Source of the DNA: Colocasia esculenta
Taxonomy: Eukaryota; Streptophyta; Magnoliopsida; Alismatales; Araceae
Direction of reading: 5' to 3'
Assembly (NCBI GenBank): GCA_014218235.1
Contig: CM024760.1
Location: forward strand, 147,637,245 to 147,701,244
DNA: 64,000 nucleotides
Shown: positions 10,616 through 21,313 of the stretch, one piece after another
How positions within the stretch are numbered: position 1 is the first letter of the stretch
How the letters are laid out: the number at the start of each line of letters is the position of its first letter
Notes under the pieces: generated by a model
What the model was told of the DNA's origin: nothing
Databases searched by the model: none
The model's input: only the letters and a program-made list of their open reading frames with translations
Position numbers and translations under genes: made by a program

Positions 10616-11468
10616 TCATGTAAGACGCGTGAGAGGAACGACGATCTTGGAGAAGTCCTTTATGAACCACCTGTAGTAGCCAGCCAGTCCTAAGAAGCTT
10701 CTGATTTCAGTGACATTGGTTGGTCTCTCCCATTTGAGTACAACAACTTTGGAGGGATCAACAGAGATGCCGTCCTTCGAGATAACATGGCCCAAGAAAG
10801 ACACTTCTTCAAGCCAGAATTCAGACTTGCTCAGTTTTGCATATAATTTATTGTCTCGCAAGACTTGCAGAGCAATCCTCAGATGTTCTTCATGTTCCTC
10901 TTTGGTTTTGGAATATATGAAAATGTCATCAATGAAGACGACCATGAACTTGTCAAGATATGCTCGGTATATGATGTTCATGAGTTGCATAAAGGCTGCA
11001 AGAGCATTGGTCAGACCAAAAGGCATTACAATGAATTCAGAGTGTCTATACCTGCTCCTGAAAGCCGTTTTGAAGATATCGTCATCCCCAATCCTCATTT
11101 GGTGATAGCTAGATCAGAGGTCAATCTTAGAGAAATATTGAGCTCCAGATAGCTGGTCGAATAGTTCATCGACCCGGGGCAATGGGTACTTGTTCTTGAT
11201 GGTTAGCTGATTGAGTTGTCGATAGTCGATGCATAGCCTCATCGATCCATCCTCTTTTAACGAACAACACGGGTGCTCCCCATGGGGAAGTACTTGTTCT
11301 GATGAACCTCTTCTCTAATAGCTCCATCAGTTGTGGCTTCAGTTCCTTTAATTCAGTAGGTGACATCCGGTATGGTTGACGCAAAACCAGTGTAGCTCCA
11401 AGGATTAACTCAATAGCAAAATTAACATCACGTTCCGGAGGAATCCCTGGAAGATCTTCGGGGAACAC
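10616..11468 (-). pseudogene. G1 reverse transcriptase, frameshifted
   Basis: The N-terminal part (11468 to about 11270) carries FPEDLPGIPPERDVNFAIEL, PYRMSPTELKELK and SPWGAPVLFVK, then shifts frame. The palm (11098 to 10616) carries FKTAFRSRYRHSEFIVMPFG and the catalytic VVFIDDIFIYSK (FIDD form), then FLGHVISKDG and GYYRWFIKDFSKI. Domain content is complete, but it cannot be translated as one protein. Confidence 0.85.
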
Positions 11469-11549
11469 ATCGAGGTAGTCCTGAACTATGTGTATGTCTT
11501 CTATCTTAGAACCCTTCTTTTCAACTATTACGGCTGCAAGGATAGCAAA

Positions 11550-11925
11550 TCAACCTTTCCTTATCATATTGTGGGCCTTTATGGTAGAGACAAGAGACAT
11601 CCGTCTCTTATGTCTAATTCCAGTGAACGACAACTTAGGGTTACCACTAAATGTAACTTTCCCTTTCTTACAATCGACACTTTCCCCATAAGTGGACAAC
11701 CAGTCGGCTCCCAGAATCACGTCATAGCCTTCCATAGGCATACATACTAGGTCGACTTCTAGGTTATGTTCTCCGATCACTACATCGGTAGATGGAAAAT
11801 ATTTGTTCAATTTCTTCTTCTCTCCCAGTGGTGTTGTGACAGAGAATTCACACCCCATAGATATTGGTCTAACATTTAGAGTATTAGCAAAGTTTTCAGA
11901 TATGAATAAATGAGTTGCAGGTGAA
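11550..11925 (-). pseudogene. G1 aspartic protease
   Basis: DNSPATHLFISENFA corresponds to the usual DTGATHSFIS active site and is altered there (DNSPA). Downstream GYDVILGADWLSTY and VDCKKGKVTF are typical of gypsy protease. It is preceded by a truncated gag without a zinc knuckle, which suggests a deletion at the gag-protease junction near 11925-11940. Confidence 0.75.
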
Positions 11926-12225
11926 TTGTCCATTCGCCCTGGTAGCTTCCACTGACTCCCACCAAGAGCGGGCGTCCTTCTCTAGTTGAAATGTTGCTAG
12001 TAGCAGCTTGTCCCCAGCTGCACATTGCATGACATGGAAGATTCTTTCCGTCTCCTTCAGCCAGTGATCGGCCTCATCTGGATCGGTAGTACCGCTGAAC
12101 TTTGGCGGATTTAAACTTCTGAAATTACAATGTAGCTCGCCTGCACCGCGGTTTCCTCCTCCTTCTTGTGCCGCTTGCAGAAGCGGATGAGTGAGTTCTT
12201 GGATTGTTTGTTGTATGCCCCTCAT
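11926..12225 (-). pseudogene. G1 gag, N-terminal half only
   Basis: Retrotransposon gag domain: LNPPKFSGTTDPDEADHWLK, ERIFHVMQCAAGDKLLLATF, DARSWWESVEATR. The protein should continue for a few hundred residues to a CCHC knuckle, but the sequence passes straight into protease after ANGQF. The missing part is an internal deletion. Confidence 0.8.
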
Positions 12226-12442
12226 TTGAGCACGTTCAGCAGTCCTCTTAGCTTTCTTAAGTTTCCTACAAAATAGATTATCATTAGGACATTGATATGG
12301 AGTTTAATTCATGCATGTGTGATAGATCTTAACCCTGGGTCATACCCAAATCTCACATAGGTATGATAATTGACTTAGACACGTGTCATGACAAGCTGTC
12401 CTAGAACATCCTAGACTTAAACATCCTAGTAAGGATATCCTA

Positions 12443-12455
12443 GGCTCTGATACCA
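12443..12455 (-). other. Primer binding site of G1 (tRNA-iMet type)
   Basis: Minus strand TGGTATCAGAGCC, complementary to the 3' end of plant initiator tRNA-Met, six bases from the LTR end (GCATGACA). Confidence 0.9.
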
Positions 12456-12461
12456 CAAAAC

Positions 12462-15287
12462 TGTCATGCCCCGATGAGGAATATAGGAACGTGAGGTAGT
12501 TGCAAGTAAGCGAGTACAGAGCGTAGAATAGACAACAAACCATTGGACAATTAAATAATGTGAAATCAAATGACTTTCATTGATAATTCAACTGTTGTCT
12601 ATTACATCAACTAACTCAGAGCCATAACCAAGGGCCCAATTGACTCCAATACATCAAATGAAATAAAAGACTAACTAAGACATCTAGCATAACATGGTGA
12701 CATCATGGCACTCGTGGATCACTCCTGGTCCTCCCCATCCTGGTGAGTGTACTCATTCTCCGCAGCCTCACATGAGAACACAATGACAAATAATGCAGGG
12801 TGAGAGACAATGCCCAGTAGGATTTATATCTCATGGTGCTGACAAACTTTACATGATTAATGTATTAAAAGTAGAGTCACTATATGATAGAGCGAGAGAG
12901 TCAAGTAACATAAGAGATAGCACGGTAGCAAGAAACGAGATAGCATAATAGCATGTGACTGGTATAGCACAAGTTTCTAAATATAGCACAGAGCAGGATG
13001 GCCATAGCACAAATAGCACAATGTATAACGATAGAACAACGAGTATAGTACAGCACTTTGATTGTCATTTAGACATTCGAGATAGGTAGCACTTGAGTGT
13101 AATGCCAAACACTCTGGTCAATTAACTCCTGCAGGCACTAGCACTTTTGGCGCACCTCCCAGGACCAGACCGGACCTTTATATATTGCCAGACATTAGTT
13201 ATATTATTTATCTTTAGATAATCAGTCAAATGGCCAATAGAGAGTACCAAGAAATAGATGAGCGTACTAGATGAATAGACGAGATAGTAGAGAGAGTGTG
13301 AATAGATGAGTGATTAGAGTATATATGAGAACTATAGGTCATTGCACATAAAACGACGATTAAACTGGCGATAGTAATAGTTACACAACACATGCAATTG
13401 GTGTTGGCAGTCAGGTGGAATTCACTAACCTTGCACTGGCCATGTTATGCATAGGTCTAGAGGTCCAGCGTGATTTAAGATAAGAGAGAACTTCTAAAGT
13501 CGTTTGGATCATATTGATCCCTACGGTGTTACGGGCATTAGGGTACAACAAGCTCGGTCTCCATGAGGGAATAAAAAGAGTACAGAGTCTTACGGAGGTC
13601 TTAACAAAAAGTCCCTTGTCTACCAGAACGGAATGTCCAATAGAGAGATTCCAACTTGTCAAGAGAGTAGTGTGCAGAGAAAACGAATTGCTCGATGTTC
13701 TAGAGGAATTCTAGAACAATGGAGGGGCGATATCGGTATTCCAAATCCCAATAAGAAAACGGAAACAATGCCATAATTATCATGGGTAAATAACGTGCAA
13801 TTATTGAAGTAATTTACCAGATATATTATTCATGTATTTTCATCATGGTCTCATAGCAAGGATGATCGTTTAGTGTGTGTGCATGCGCATGAAATCATGA
13901 GAGCATGTAATAGTCGTGCACAATAGATTTTAAATTAAGAAAACATGTAAATATATCAAAGTTTATTAACATGGTTGATTACTGTTCGTTACACAGTACT
14001 ACAAGGTATAATCATGCTTAACAAGTCTAAATAATCACTTAAATAACTCGAGATTAGCTGCTAGAATAAAATAGGTAAATCGTGACGGGTATGATGGTCG
14101 CATTTCATAGACGAAAAGAAATGCGACGACCGGGACCATCGCGTTCATGCAAACCCTAATTATTCAAACGGCACATTTCTCCAGAGGCGGGAAACAACAG
14201 TGAAATGCGACGACCTTAGCGGTCATGTTTCAGAGGTCTTCTGACAGTCAACGCGCACACAGTTTGATGCACAGGATGAGCCCAAAATGCGACGACATGG
14301 GCGGTCACCTTTTAGGTAATTGCGATGGTCAAGACCGATGCGATACCAGTCGGTTGAATCGCGTCGCCTGGCTCAGTCGCGATTCAACGTTCAAACCAAA
14401 AATCGTGAAATCAAGCAGCGATCTTCATGAAATGCTATAGCTCACAGACTAGGGAACTAGGGACAAAGTGGTTAACATGAAACATGTAAGGGACATCAAG
14501 TAGAAGAGATCTATGCCTTTGGACAGAATCAATTTGGTCTAGTTAGGCGTGCAAACTAGCGTGAACAAGAAACGGTATAGGCCTGTGCAACAATGGGAAA
14601 ACGCTTATACCTCGATGAATACAAGATGAAAATTGGGCAAATCACTTGTGTATGAAACTAGACAAGTTGCACTACAAGATGGTATAAGTTAGATTCATCT
14701 TTGGCCCGAGAATACCTACTTTTGTGAAGAAAAAAGACTTGGTTGTGCACAGATCGCAGCAGAGCACGGTTGAGGAAAAAGCTCTGATCTTCAGCCATTC
14801 TCCTCTACTCCTGGTGCTCTAGGTTAGCCTCCCACGACCCCAACACGTTGATGGAACTTCCCCTTTAGTCTTAGGATGAATACTTATAGGTCTAGGGTTT
14901 ATTCCATGTCCTAACATAACTAGGAAAGATGGGGTGCGGCCATGGCAAGTTCCCTTCCTTGTTTTGAAGATCTCTTCACCCAATTGGAGTGGAAATACCT
15001 TTAGATGGTGCTTGCAATGGTGGGTGACGAATTTGATTACGTTTCTTGGCTAATTACCATGGTTTAATTCCCTAATTTACCATTTTCCTATTTTCCCTGT
15101 AATTATGGTCACGAATTTCTTGAGTATTTTCCTCTTAACCTATAATCCAACTCCTAGCTTGGCCCAAGAACCTTTAGGTGAGCTAATATTAGAAGCCCAT
15201 TACTTTATAATGTTTATTAGGTTTTATTTAATTCATTGCTTTCATTGTTTCTATTTATTTAATTATTTAAAATATCGGGTTGCTACA
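12462..15287 (-). repeat. G1 5' LTR
   Basis: 2.8 kb, TGTCATGCC...TTGCTACA on the plus strand (TGTAGCAACCC...GCATGACA on its own strand). A TATA-like box is at 14881-14888 (minus TATAAGTA). The rest, including the stretch 12462-14000 with AGCACAAATAGCAC-like runs, holds no gene. Confidence 0.85.
14078..14392. repeat. GCGAC motif array in G1 LTR
   Basis: Repeated units: GTGACGGG, GGTCGCATTTC, AAATGCGACGACC (three variants), CCATCGCG, TTGCGATGG, GATGCGATACC, ATCGCGTCGCC, AGTCGCGATTC. Many carry the CpG palindrome TCGCGA or its half-sites. In this element the array is downstream of the predicted TATA box. Confidence 0.8.
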
Positions 15288-15552
15288 ATGATAGTATTGT
15301 CAATGCAAAATAAAGAATGGCCCAATAGAAGTTCGATCTTGACCAAGACTCACATCGCTCATTAAAGTCTAGTCATAATCAGTCCAATGATAGATTTCGA
15401 GTTCCATTATGACTTTCCCCTTGTGGTAGGTATTCAAACAAGGAAACCATCATGGAGTCTAACCATGACTTTTTGTTGGAGGTTGGGTGTCTGAGAGAAG
15501 TTCCCCAGTGCAATTAGACTGTAGAGTCCCCACCAACCTACATCTATTCACC

Positions 15553-15560
15553 TATAAAAG
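15553..15560 (+). promoter_or_regulatory. TATA box of T3 LTR
   Basis: TATAAAAG in the context CACCTATAAAAGTACCCC, a strong plant TATA, about 340 bp before the presumed LTR end. Confidence 0.65.
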
Positions 15561-15635
15561 TACCCCTCATCACCATAGGTAAGGGGCAATAGGTTCTTGT
15601 TCTAGACTAGAGATCTCAGTCTAACCTTCATGCCT

Positions 15636-15657
15636 ACTCTCTCTCTCTCTCTCTCTC
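15636..15657. repeat. (CT)n microsatellite in T3 LTR
   Basis: Eleven CT units in the transcribed part of the LTR. Confidence 0.95.
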
Positions 15658-15900
15658 CCCTACACATCTACATTCTTTTAGTCCCTTTCTTGAGTCAGCT
15701 TTTGACTTGAGAGTCAAAAGGTCGACCCTAGGAACCCCTGCCTAAGTTCAACTTCTTGTAGGTTGGGAGACATCAGCATCAACATCCATGGTATCATCAA
15801 CTTTGCTTCCTTTCTCATCAATAGATTTGAAGCCATGCTCACTAATGCCCTTGAAGTCAGTCCACAATGATCCTTGTTGGTTTGGGACCAACATCATCAT

Positions 15901-15918
15901 TGGTGTCACCTGTGGGAA
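15901..15918 (+). other. Primer binding site candidate of T3
   Basis: TGGTGTCACCTGTGGGAA resembles the TGGCGCCGT-type sites of Tat elements with several changes. The tRNA cannot be assigned with certainty. Confidence 0.5.
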
Positions 15919-15934
15919 TTGAAGTAGAGGCCAT

Positions 15935-16306
15935 GACTTCAACGAGAAGCAGGGGGATCATTTGTCCCGATGATGCCGAAATCCATGATATAGAGGCAAA
16001 TACTGTGGGTGAAAAAACAACCCCACAATCTTCACCAGGTTATTCCACACCCTCTCGGATCAGGTAGCCGACATTAAAGAGGCAATGAAGGGGCTATCAG
16101 CCCCACCAAATGTAGTGGGCTCCTTTACAGGAAACTCATGTCCTCTCTAGATCTCTCCTCGTGGCCACAGAAGGCAATAGCTTAGGTATGTCTTCTTCAT
16201 CCTCCTCCTCTAGTTGCGAAGGATCTCGACACCACGGCGTTGAGCAGCACTCCGCCTCCTCAACCCTTGCCTCAGGCCGACTTAGTTCAACCTATTTTGG
16301 ATAGTT
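15935..16306 (+). pseudogene. T3 gag, N-terminal part
   Basis: Begins MTSTRSRGIICPDDAEIHDI, like other Tat gag starts (MTTRSR-type). A TAG follows after about 45 codons and a serine-rich frame after that. It is cut by C2 at 16307 within sequence encoding the linker before the gag core. Confidence 0.5.
16302..16306. repeat. Target site duplication of C2, left copy (TAGTT)
   Basis: TAGTT directly before the LTR terminus TGAATGG; identical to 22635-22639. Confidence 0.9.
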
Positions 16307-17030
16307 TGAATGGTTGCGGAATTCCCTATATGGTAATCTAGAAGGGGGGTTGAATAAATTATTGTCAATTAAAAGTTTAATACTACCCTTTTTTAAACAC
16401 AACACAGTTTATCTGAATTTGCAGTAGGATCAAAGTGAGACTTAGATGTGTAGACGAAATAGTAGTCTATCTAGCGTGTGTAGGTGCAACGTGCCTATCA
16501 ACCATCTAACGTAAAATGTTCAAACCACGAGACACGAAGGTTTACGTGGTTCGGAGTACACAAATCGTGTATCCTACGTCCATGGCACACACACACACAC
16601 GCAGAGTAAACTGCTTATGAGCGAGTTCGGTGACTACAACTCACACACACGTGTTTTCTGATGTGCACCCACGATCAGAACAACACACACACACACGTGA
16701 TTTCAAGCACAAGGGTCGCTTGAATCACACAAACACACACACAGATGATGGAAAAATGAAAACAGGAAGAGTTCAGAGTGAAAGAATGAATCCTGATGGA
16801 GAACTCTTCTGGGAACGCCTGGATGGAGTTCAAACTTCGACTTGATTGCTTCAGATCGATGGAGAAGGTTGAATTCTCGACGTTCTATCTTCAGTACTAC
16901 TAGATCGATGGATCTCTCGGTCTCTGAGCAACAGTCTGAAGTAGAGCAGCAGCAACACTTTTGGATCTTGGAGTTGCTCTAGGGTTTTCAGTTGTGGCTG
17001 CTTCTGTACGAGATTTTCTCCAAATAGTTG

Positions 17031-17038
17031 CTTATATA
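17031..17038 (-). promoter_or_regulatory. TATA box in C2 3' LTR
   Basis: TATATAAG on the minus strand, about 90 bp downstream of the CTGTCGACAG array, matching the spacing in C1. Confidence 0.6.
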
Positions 17039-17124
17039 TTGGTGCTCTCATATGGAGAGACGTGACACTTGGAAACACAATCTTGGATAACTTGGAAGGT
17101 TTTCGTATTTGAAGATTCTATGCG

Positions 17125-17404
17125 TCTGTCGACAGGCCTTGATCATCTGTCGACAGATTGCAACAGGTTTGCAACATACAAAGATCTGGGATTTCAGGTC
17201 TGTGAGATCTGTCGACAGTCGACTTGCATCTTTCGACAGATAGCTACAGTCTTGCAAAATACAGACATCTAGAACTTTTGTCTATGACATCTGTCGACAG
17301 CCGATGGGCATCTGTCGACAGATGGCTGTAACCTGAGCTTTGTGCTTTTCTGGCTGATCACATCTGTGAGATCTGTCGACAGGGACAATGGGGTCTGTCG
17401 ACAG
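17125..17404. repeat. CTGTCGACAG array in C2 3' LTR
   Basis: Copies of CTGTCGACAG at about 17127, 17150, 17209, 17292, 17315, 17374 and 17394, with variants such as TTTCGACAG. They are often paired at about 20-bp spacing and joined by short spacers. Confidence 0.9.
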
Positions 17405-17619
17405 GTGACATAGTTCATGGCTTTTGTGATCTTTTTCTTTTGTTTTGTGATAACTTGGCTTTAAGCATTTGTACCTACATGATAAAACATATATAGTTAG
17501 ATATTATGAATACACAAATAACCAAGTATTGCATCAAGTTATTGTCATGTATCAAACCTCAATTAAGATTGTTCATCATCAAAAACATGTTGTTATAAAC
17601 ATTAGAATGAAACCCAACA

Positions 17620-17634
17620 TTCTCCCCCTTTTTG
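17620..17634 (-). other. Polypurine tract of C2
   Basis: Minus strand AAAAAGGGGGAGAA, next to the LTR start TGTTGGGTT. Confidence 0.85.
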
Positions 17635-19628
17635 ATGATGACAAAACTTACAATTGATACAATTGATGTTTCCCCCCTTTTTGGCAACATCTAAAAAGAT
17701 AGTGAGTGCACACATGGATGAAAATGAAAGTTAAAGAGATGGTACTGTTAAACAAACTGATGACTTAAGAGAAGTGGAAGGAGATGAAGCAAAGAGCTAC
17801 GTGACCCCAGAACTGAGTTGTGAAGGATTTGAGTGGGGAATGAGTGTTCAAATGGGATTGCAAGGTTGAGAATAAGTTTAAACCCATTACAAGATGTCAT
17901 AGACACTAGTATTAAGACACGTAAAAATTCTACAATGGTTAAGAGATGATACTCCGGGAATCTCAAGTTATAGCATTTAGGATACGTCGTCCAAAAACAT
18001 ATGAAAGTAAGATAACCCCTTGAATAAAACGATTAAAGAAAATCATATACCTTAGTGGTGATTTTCAATTGGTAAAGGAAGGTAATGTCCACATAAACAT
18101 TTGAAAATTGACAACCCATTGCCCTTGATTTAAATCTTGGAGGCTCCACTCTATTTCAAGCATTTGAACAATTTCTTCTGTCAAGTTAATGTGGGAAAAG
18201 TAGTAATTAGGATCAGTTTCACCTTTTGACGTGAAGGTAGACATGAGGGATGCTCGTACCCCCAGTTACTCAGTGTGAGTGACCATCATACCATTGTTCA
18301 GAGATAATGAAAAGACTTTTTTACGCGAAGACAGACATTTATGATGCCCATGTCCCCGGTTACTCAGTGATACTCATCATTGCTCTGCCTTTGTCCCATT
18401 TCAAATACTTTTTATGAACTTTTGAGTGTTTGAAATAGGTAGCTTTTCTCCTTTTTTTTAACAATCAAGGTCAATGGTTAATGTAAAACATTAAGTTCAA
18501 AAACCTTCTTACTTATCAAACCATTTTAGAAACATGATAATCCACAAGGGAGTTATTCAAGTGAGTTAGGTTAAAATCATTAGATTTGATCAATGTTTTC
18601 TAGATGACACAACCTAGACTCAAGCACAAAATATCATATCAAAATCATTGTGATTAATTCAATGTCTTTGATACTATGTGAATATGAAAGGTTGCAATGA
18701 ATATTAAGTCCAAATTCTCCCTTGCATCAATAATATGAGCATACCCATAAGATAAGGATTAGAGAAGATGATGATTTATCATTGAAATGTGTATCTGTCG
18801 ACAGCAAGGGAGTGCCTGTCGACAGATGCATACAGATCTGAAAGACTTGGTTCTGGGAGGTCAAGAACTGTGCTCGGCTGTCGACATATGGAATTCGTCT
18901 GTCGACAGAAACACTTAGAGTTCAAAAACTGGTTTGTGTGAAGTCATATCTGTCGACAGTGTGGTTCAGGGCTGTCGACAGGAGCTTTGAAACTTCAGCT
19001 TTACGGCTTTGAATTGAGAGTGACTTGAACCATAAGATTGAGGGATAAATACACATTGAGTATGAAGGGTATCCCTTATGAATTTCACTCACCTAGCCTT
19101 AACTTACTCCCCCATAGAGTGTGCATATGATAACTCATCATTCAAGCATTTGCACACAAAAAAGCATCCATAAGCATGTTCAAAATTTACTCCCCCATAA
19201 CACATGCATAAAAAGTAGCACATAATTAGCCTTATGCATAACATGACTTTTGGTACTTGGCGGAGTATTTTACTCACACATAATGATAGTTTCCAAACAA
19301 GCATAACTTGTTTTTCCGCATGTCATCATTTGATATACCAAGAGATCATGTGCACAGTTATGCAAGCAAGATGACCTGATTCCAACTGCTAAGAGGCATT
19401 GTTATGTAGGGGTAGCATTAAGACACATTTTCATTGCTCAAATAAAGGTAAAGATCCATTTCAATTCTTGCAGTTCAAAACTGAAGTGATAAAGAGATTT
19501 TACCTGAATAGTCTTCAATCACAGTCTCAATAAAACTTTACCTTTGTTCTCCATCATTTCTTGCCTTGCACAGCTAATGGCATGAATTCATTTCTAATTT
19601 TTGGCTGCAAGACATCTCAGCTTGTTGA
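17635..19628. other. Non-coding internal region of C2
   Basis: Two kilobases without a credible gene where pol would be expected. It includes a second array of CTGTCGACAG (18790-18982) and a stretch with repeated ACTCCCCCAT (about 19106-19200). Short frames are not supported by any family motif. Confidence 0.7.
18790..18982. repeat. Internal CTGTCGACAG array of C2
   Basis: Six copies (about 18795, 18815, 18877, 18898, 18950, 18971), in three pairs with about 20-bp spacing, outside the LTRs. One is CTGTCGACAT. Confidence 0.9.
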
Positions 19629-20654
19629 TCAAGCTTGTTTTGGGACCCACACTTGCTTGGGTCCTGCAATGACATTAATGTTAGGATCTAACAATGAAGA
19701 TTTCAGAATCCAAAGTGATTTGGTTTTTGGATTTCTATTGTTTTGTGCAGTTTTCCTGTTCATAGATACATGAAATTTTTGATCTTTATGAACATGATGT
19801 TTATCCTTGTGTGTATGAACACATGGATTATTATAGAGCTTTGAAGCATGCACAGAATCATGGTTTTTATGCCAACAGTTCTTAGAAATATGACCAATTT
19901 TATGACATGTGAAGCATTGGACTGGTTTGGCATGATTATGACAGTGCTTATTTTTATTCCAGCAGAATTTAGCAAGATGACTAGGCCTATTGCATTTAAA
20001 ACAAATGGGTTGAGCATTTACCTGAATCTTACCATAGTATGAATGTGTTTGCTGGAATCTCTGAGGTCCTTTAGAGTACCTTTGACTATCCTTGGGTTGA
20101 GAAGAAGGAGATGGTACCCTTTGGTATCTCTTGGCGTGATGTGGAGTTGGAGATTTCCTTGAAACATTCTGGGCCTCTGGAGGAGGTGTAGAGACCCTGT
20201 AGACTCTTGTTTTCTTCTCCATTTTCTTTTTCTGGTTTTCAATTGAAACATGATTCTTCCTATTTGGAGCCTTTTTGTTCAATTTTTTCTTTTCAGCTTT
20301 CAATGCAACAATTTCTTTTTCAAAAGTTAGAAGTTGGCTTTTCATGACATCCAGACCATTTTGTATTTTGTTCTTTTCAATTTCACTTTGAACAACTTGA
20401 TTTTCCAAGTCAGCAATTTTCTTCTTAAAATTGTTCCAATCATCATTTAATGATCTATCATGATAGAAGCTTTCAATCTTCTTTTTCAGATGTCTGTTTT
20501 CCTCAACCAGTTGATTGTATTTTTCTTTTATTTGGTGGTCATGAGTCATGTTGGAGATTTGTTTGTTCAGTTGATCATTATCAAATTTGAGATTCTCATT
20601 ATGATCAATCAATTTTTCATTTTCAATTTTCAAATCAGAATTTTCAGATTCCAC
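19629..20654 (-). CDS. C2 gag-like protein: coiled coil plus two CCHC zinc knuckles
   Basis: Open frame of 341 codons. Residues 1-130 are a Lys/Asn/Glu-rich coiled coil (LKIENEKLIDHNENLKFDND). Then comes a basic serine/proline linker, then two knuckles, CFKCNRPSHLAKFC and CFTCHKIGHISKNC (C-x2-C-x4-H-x4-C), then a basic tail. This is the C-terminal half of SIRE-type gag, which binds RNA and forms the particle. The true frame enters from upstream: a TAA and a frame change near 20655-20735 separate it from its N-terminal part. No protease follows. Confidence 0.75.
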   Translation of the reverse strand: MESENSDLKIENEKLIDHNENLKFDNDQLNKQISNMTHDHQIKEKYNQLVEENRHLKKKIESFYHDRSLNDDWNNFKKKIADLENQVVQSEIEKNKIQNGLDVMKSQLLTFEKEIVALKAEKKKLNKKAPNRKNHVSIENQKKKMEKKTRVYRVSTPPPEAQNVSRKSPTPHHAKRYQRVPSPSSQPKDSQRYSKGPQRFQQTHSYYGKIQVNAQPICFKCNRPSHLAKFCWNKNKHCHNHAKPVQCFTCHKIGHISKNCWHKNHDSVHASKLYNNPCVHTHKDKHHVHKDQKFHVSMNRKTAQNNRNPKTKSLWILKSSLLDPNINVIAGPKQVWVPKQA

Positions 20655-20733
20655 CTGATCATGATTTCTTTTAGCTTAGAAAACATGATTCCATAGTTTT
20701 TGACTTCATTTTCCAATTTTTCATTCTCCATTT

Positions 20734-21201
20734 TCAATTTTCATTTTCTTCATAGAATGCTTGAGCATTATCAATTCTCATTTCATTCTTATCCAATTTT
20801 TCTTTTAGCTTCTTGTTTTGAGCTTTTACCTTCTTAAGTTGATTGGACAAGTGCTCATAGCATTCTATCAATTCATCATAGAAAATATCATCCTCTGAAT
20901 CAGAATTGGATATTGATGCATCAAATGGATCTGAATTGGAGTTACCTGACCTTTGAGAGTTTCTTGACTTCTCTGACAGTTGTGATCCTTCAGATTCGTC
21001 TGAACGGGAAGAGCCTCTTGAGCTACCATGAGCCATGTAGCATCTTTCATTGATTTCCCTTCCAGACGTGCTTGTCTTCAAAAAGGAGTCCTGCATTTTA
21101 TCAACATGGTTATCAAACTCAATAATCAATGGTCGATTTATGTTACTCGAGAACTCAGACATATTTCTGAGTATGTTGTAGATAAATAAACCAACCAACA
21201 A
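20734..21201 (-). pseudogene. C2 gag, upstream fragment
   Basis: A 155-codon frame with an N-terminal segment (MSEFSSNINRPLIIEFDNHV), a serine-rich acidic middle (SDESEGSQLSEKSRNSQRS) and a coiled-coil end. The DUF4219/UBN2-type gag core normally found at the start of copia gag is not seen, so this part appears reduced. It starts about 100 bp after the primer site. Confidence 0.55.
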
Positions 21202-21300
21202 AGTAATCAGATCAGTTCAAAATCAATTATAAGCCCGATCAGTGCAATTAAGCACACATAAATAGATATGCCAAATCACAATCGTTGAACAGAAAACCTT

Positions 21301-21311
21301 CTCTGATACCA
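21301..21311 (-). other. Primer binding site of C2 (tRNA-iMet type)
   Basis: TGGTATCAGAG on the minus strand, two bases after the LTR end. Confidence 0.9.
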
Positions 21312-21313
21312 AT

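Larger units (their letters stand above)
7842..15287 (-). mobile_element. G1: Tekay/Del-type chromovirus, minus strand
   Basis: On the minus strand: 5' LTR 12462-15287, tRNA-iMet-type primer site, gag, protease, RT, RNase H, integrase with a chromodomain-like C-terminus, polypurine tract, and the beginning of the 3' LTR (7842-8552), which is cut by T1. Kilobase-scale LTRs, an iMet primer site and a chromodomain-like end are typical of the Tekay/Del lineage. It inserted into the LTR of T3 (junction at 15287/15288). Its far end is left of the window, so the target duplication cannot be confirmed. Confidence 0.85.
15288..16306 (+). mobile_element. T3: 5' end of a Tat-type Ty3-gypsy element (LTR, primer site, gag start)
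   Basis: The plus-strand host of G1, C2 and H. Part of its 5' LTR runs 15288-15893. TATAAAAG is at 15553, a CT microsatellite in the leader, a primer-site-like TGGTGTCACCTGTGGGAA at 15901-15918, and the first gag residues follow. It resumes at 22635 after the C2 insertion. Confidence 0.7.
16307..17619 (-). repeat. C2 3' LTR
   Basis: 1313 bp, very similar by eye to 21314-22634. Contains the palindrome array 17125-17404 and, read on the minus strand, TATATAAG at 17031-17038. Confidence 0.9.
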
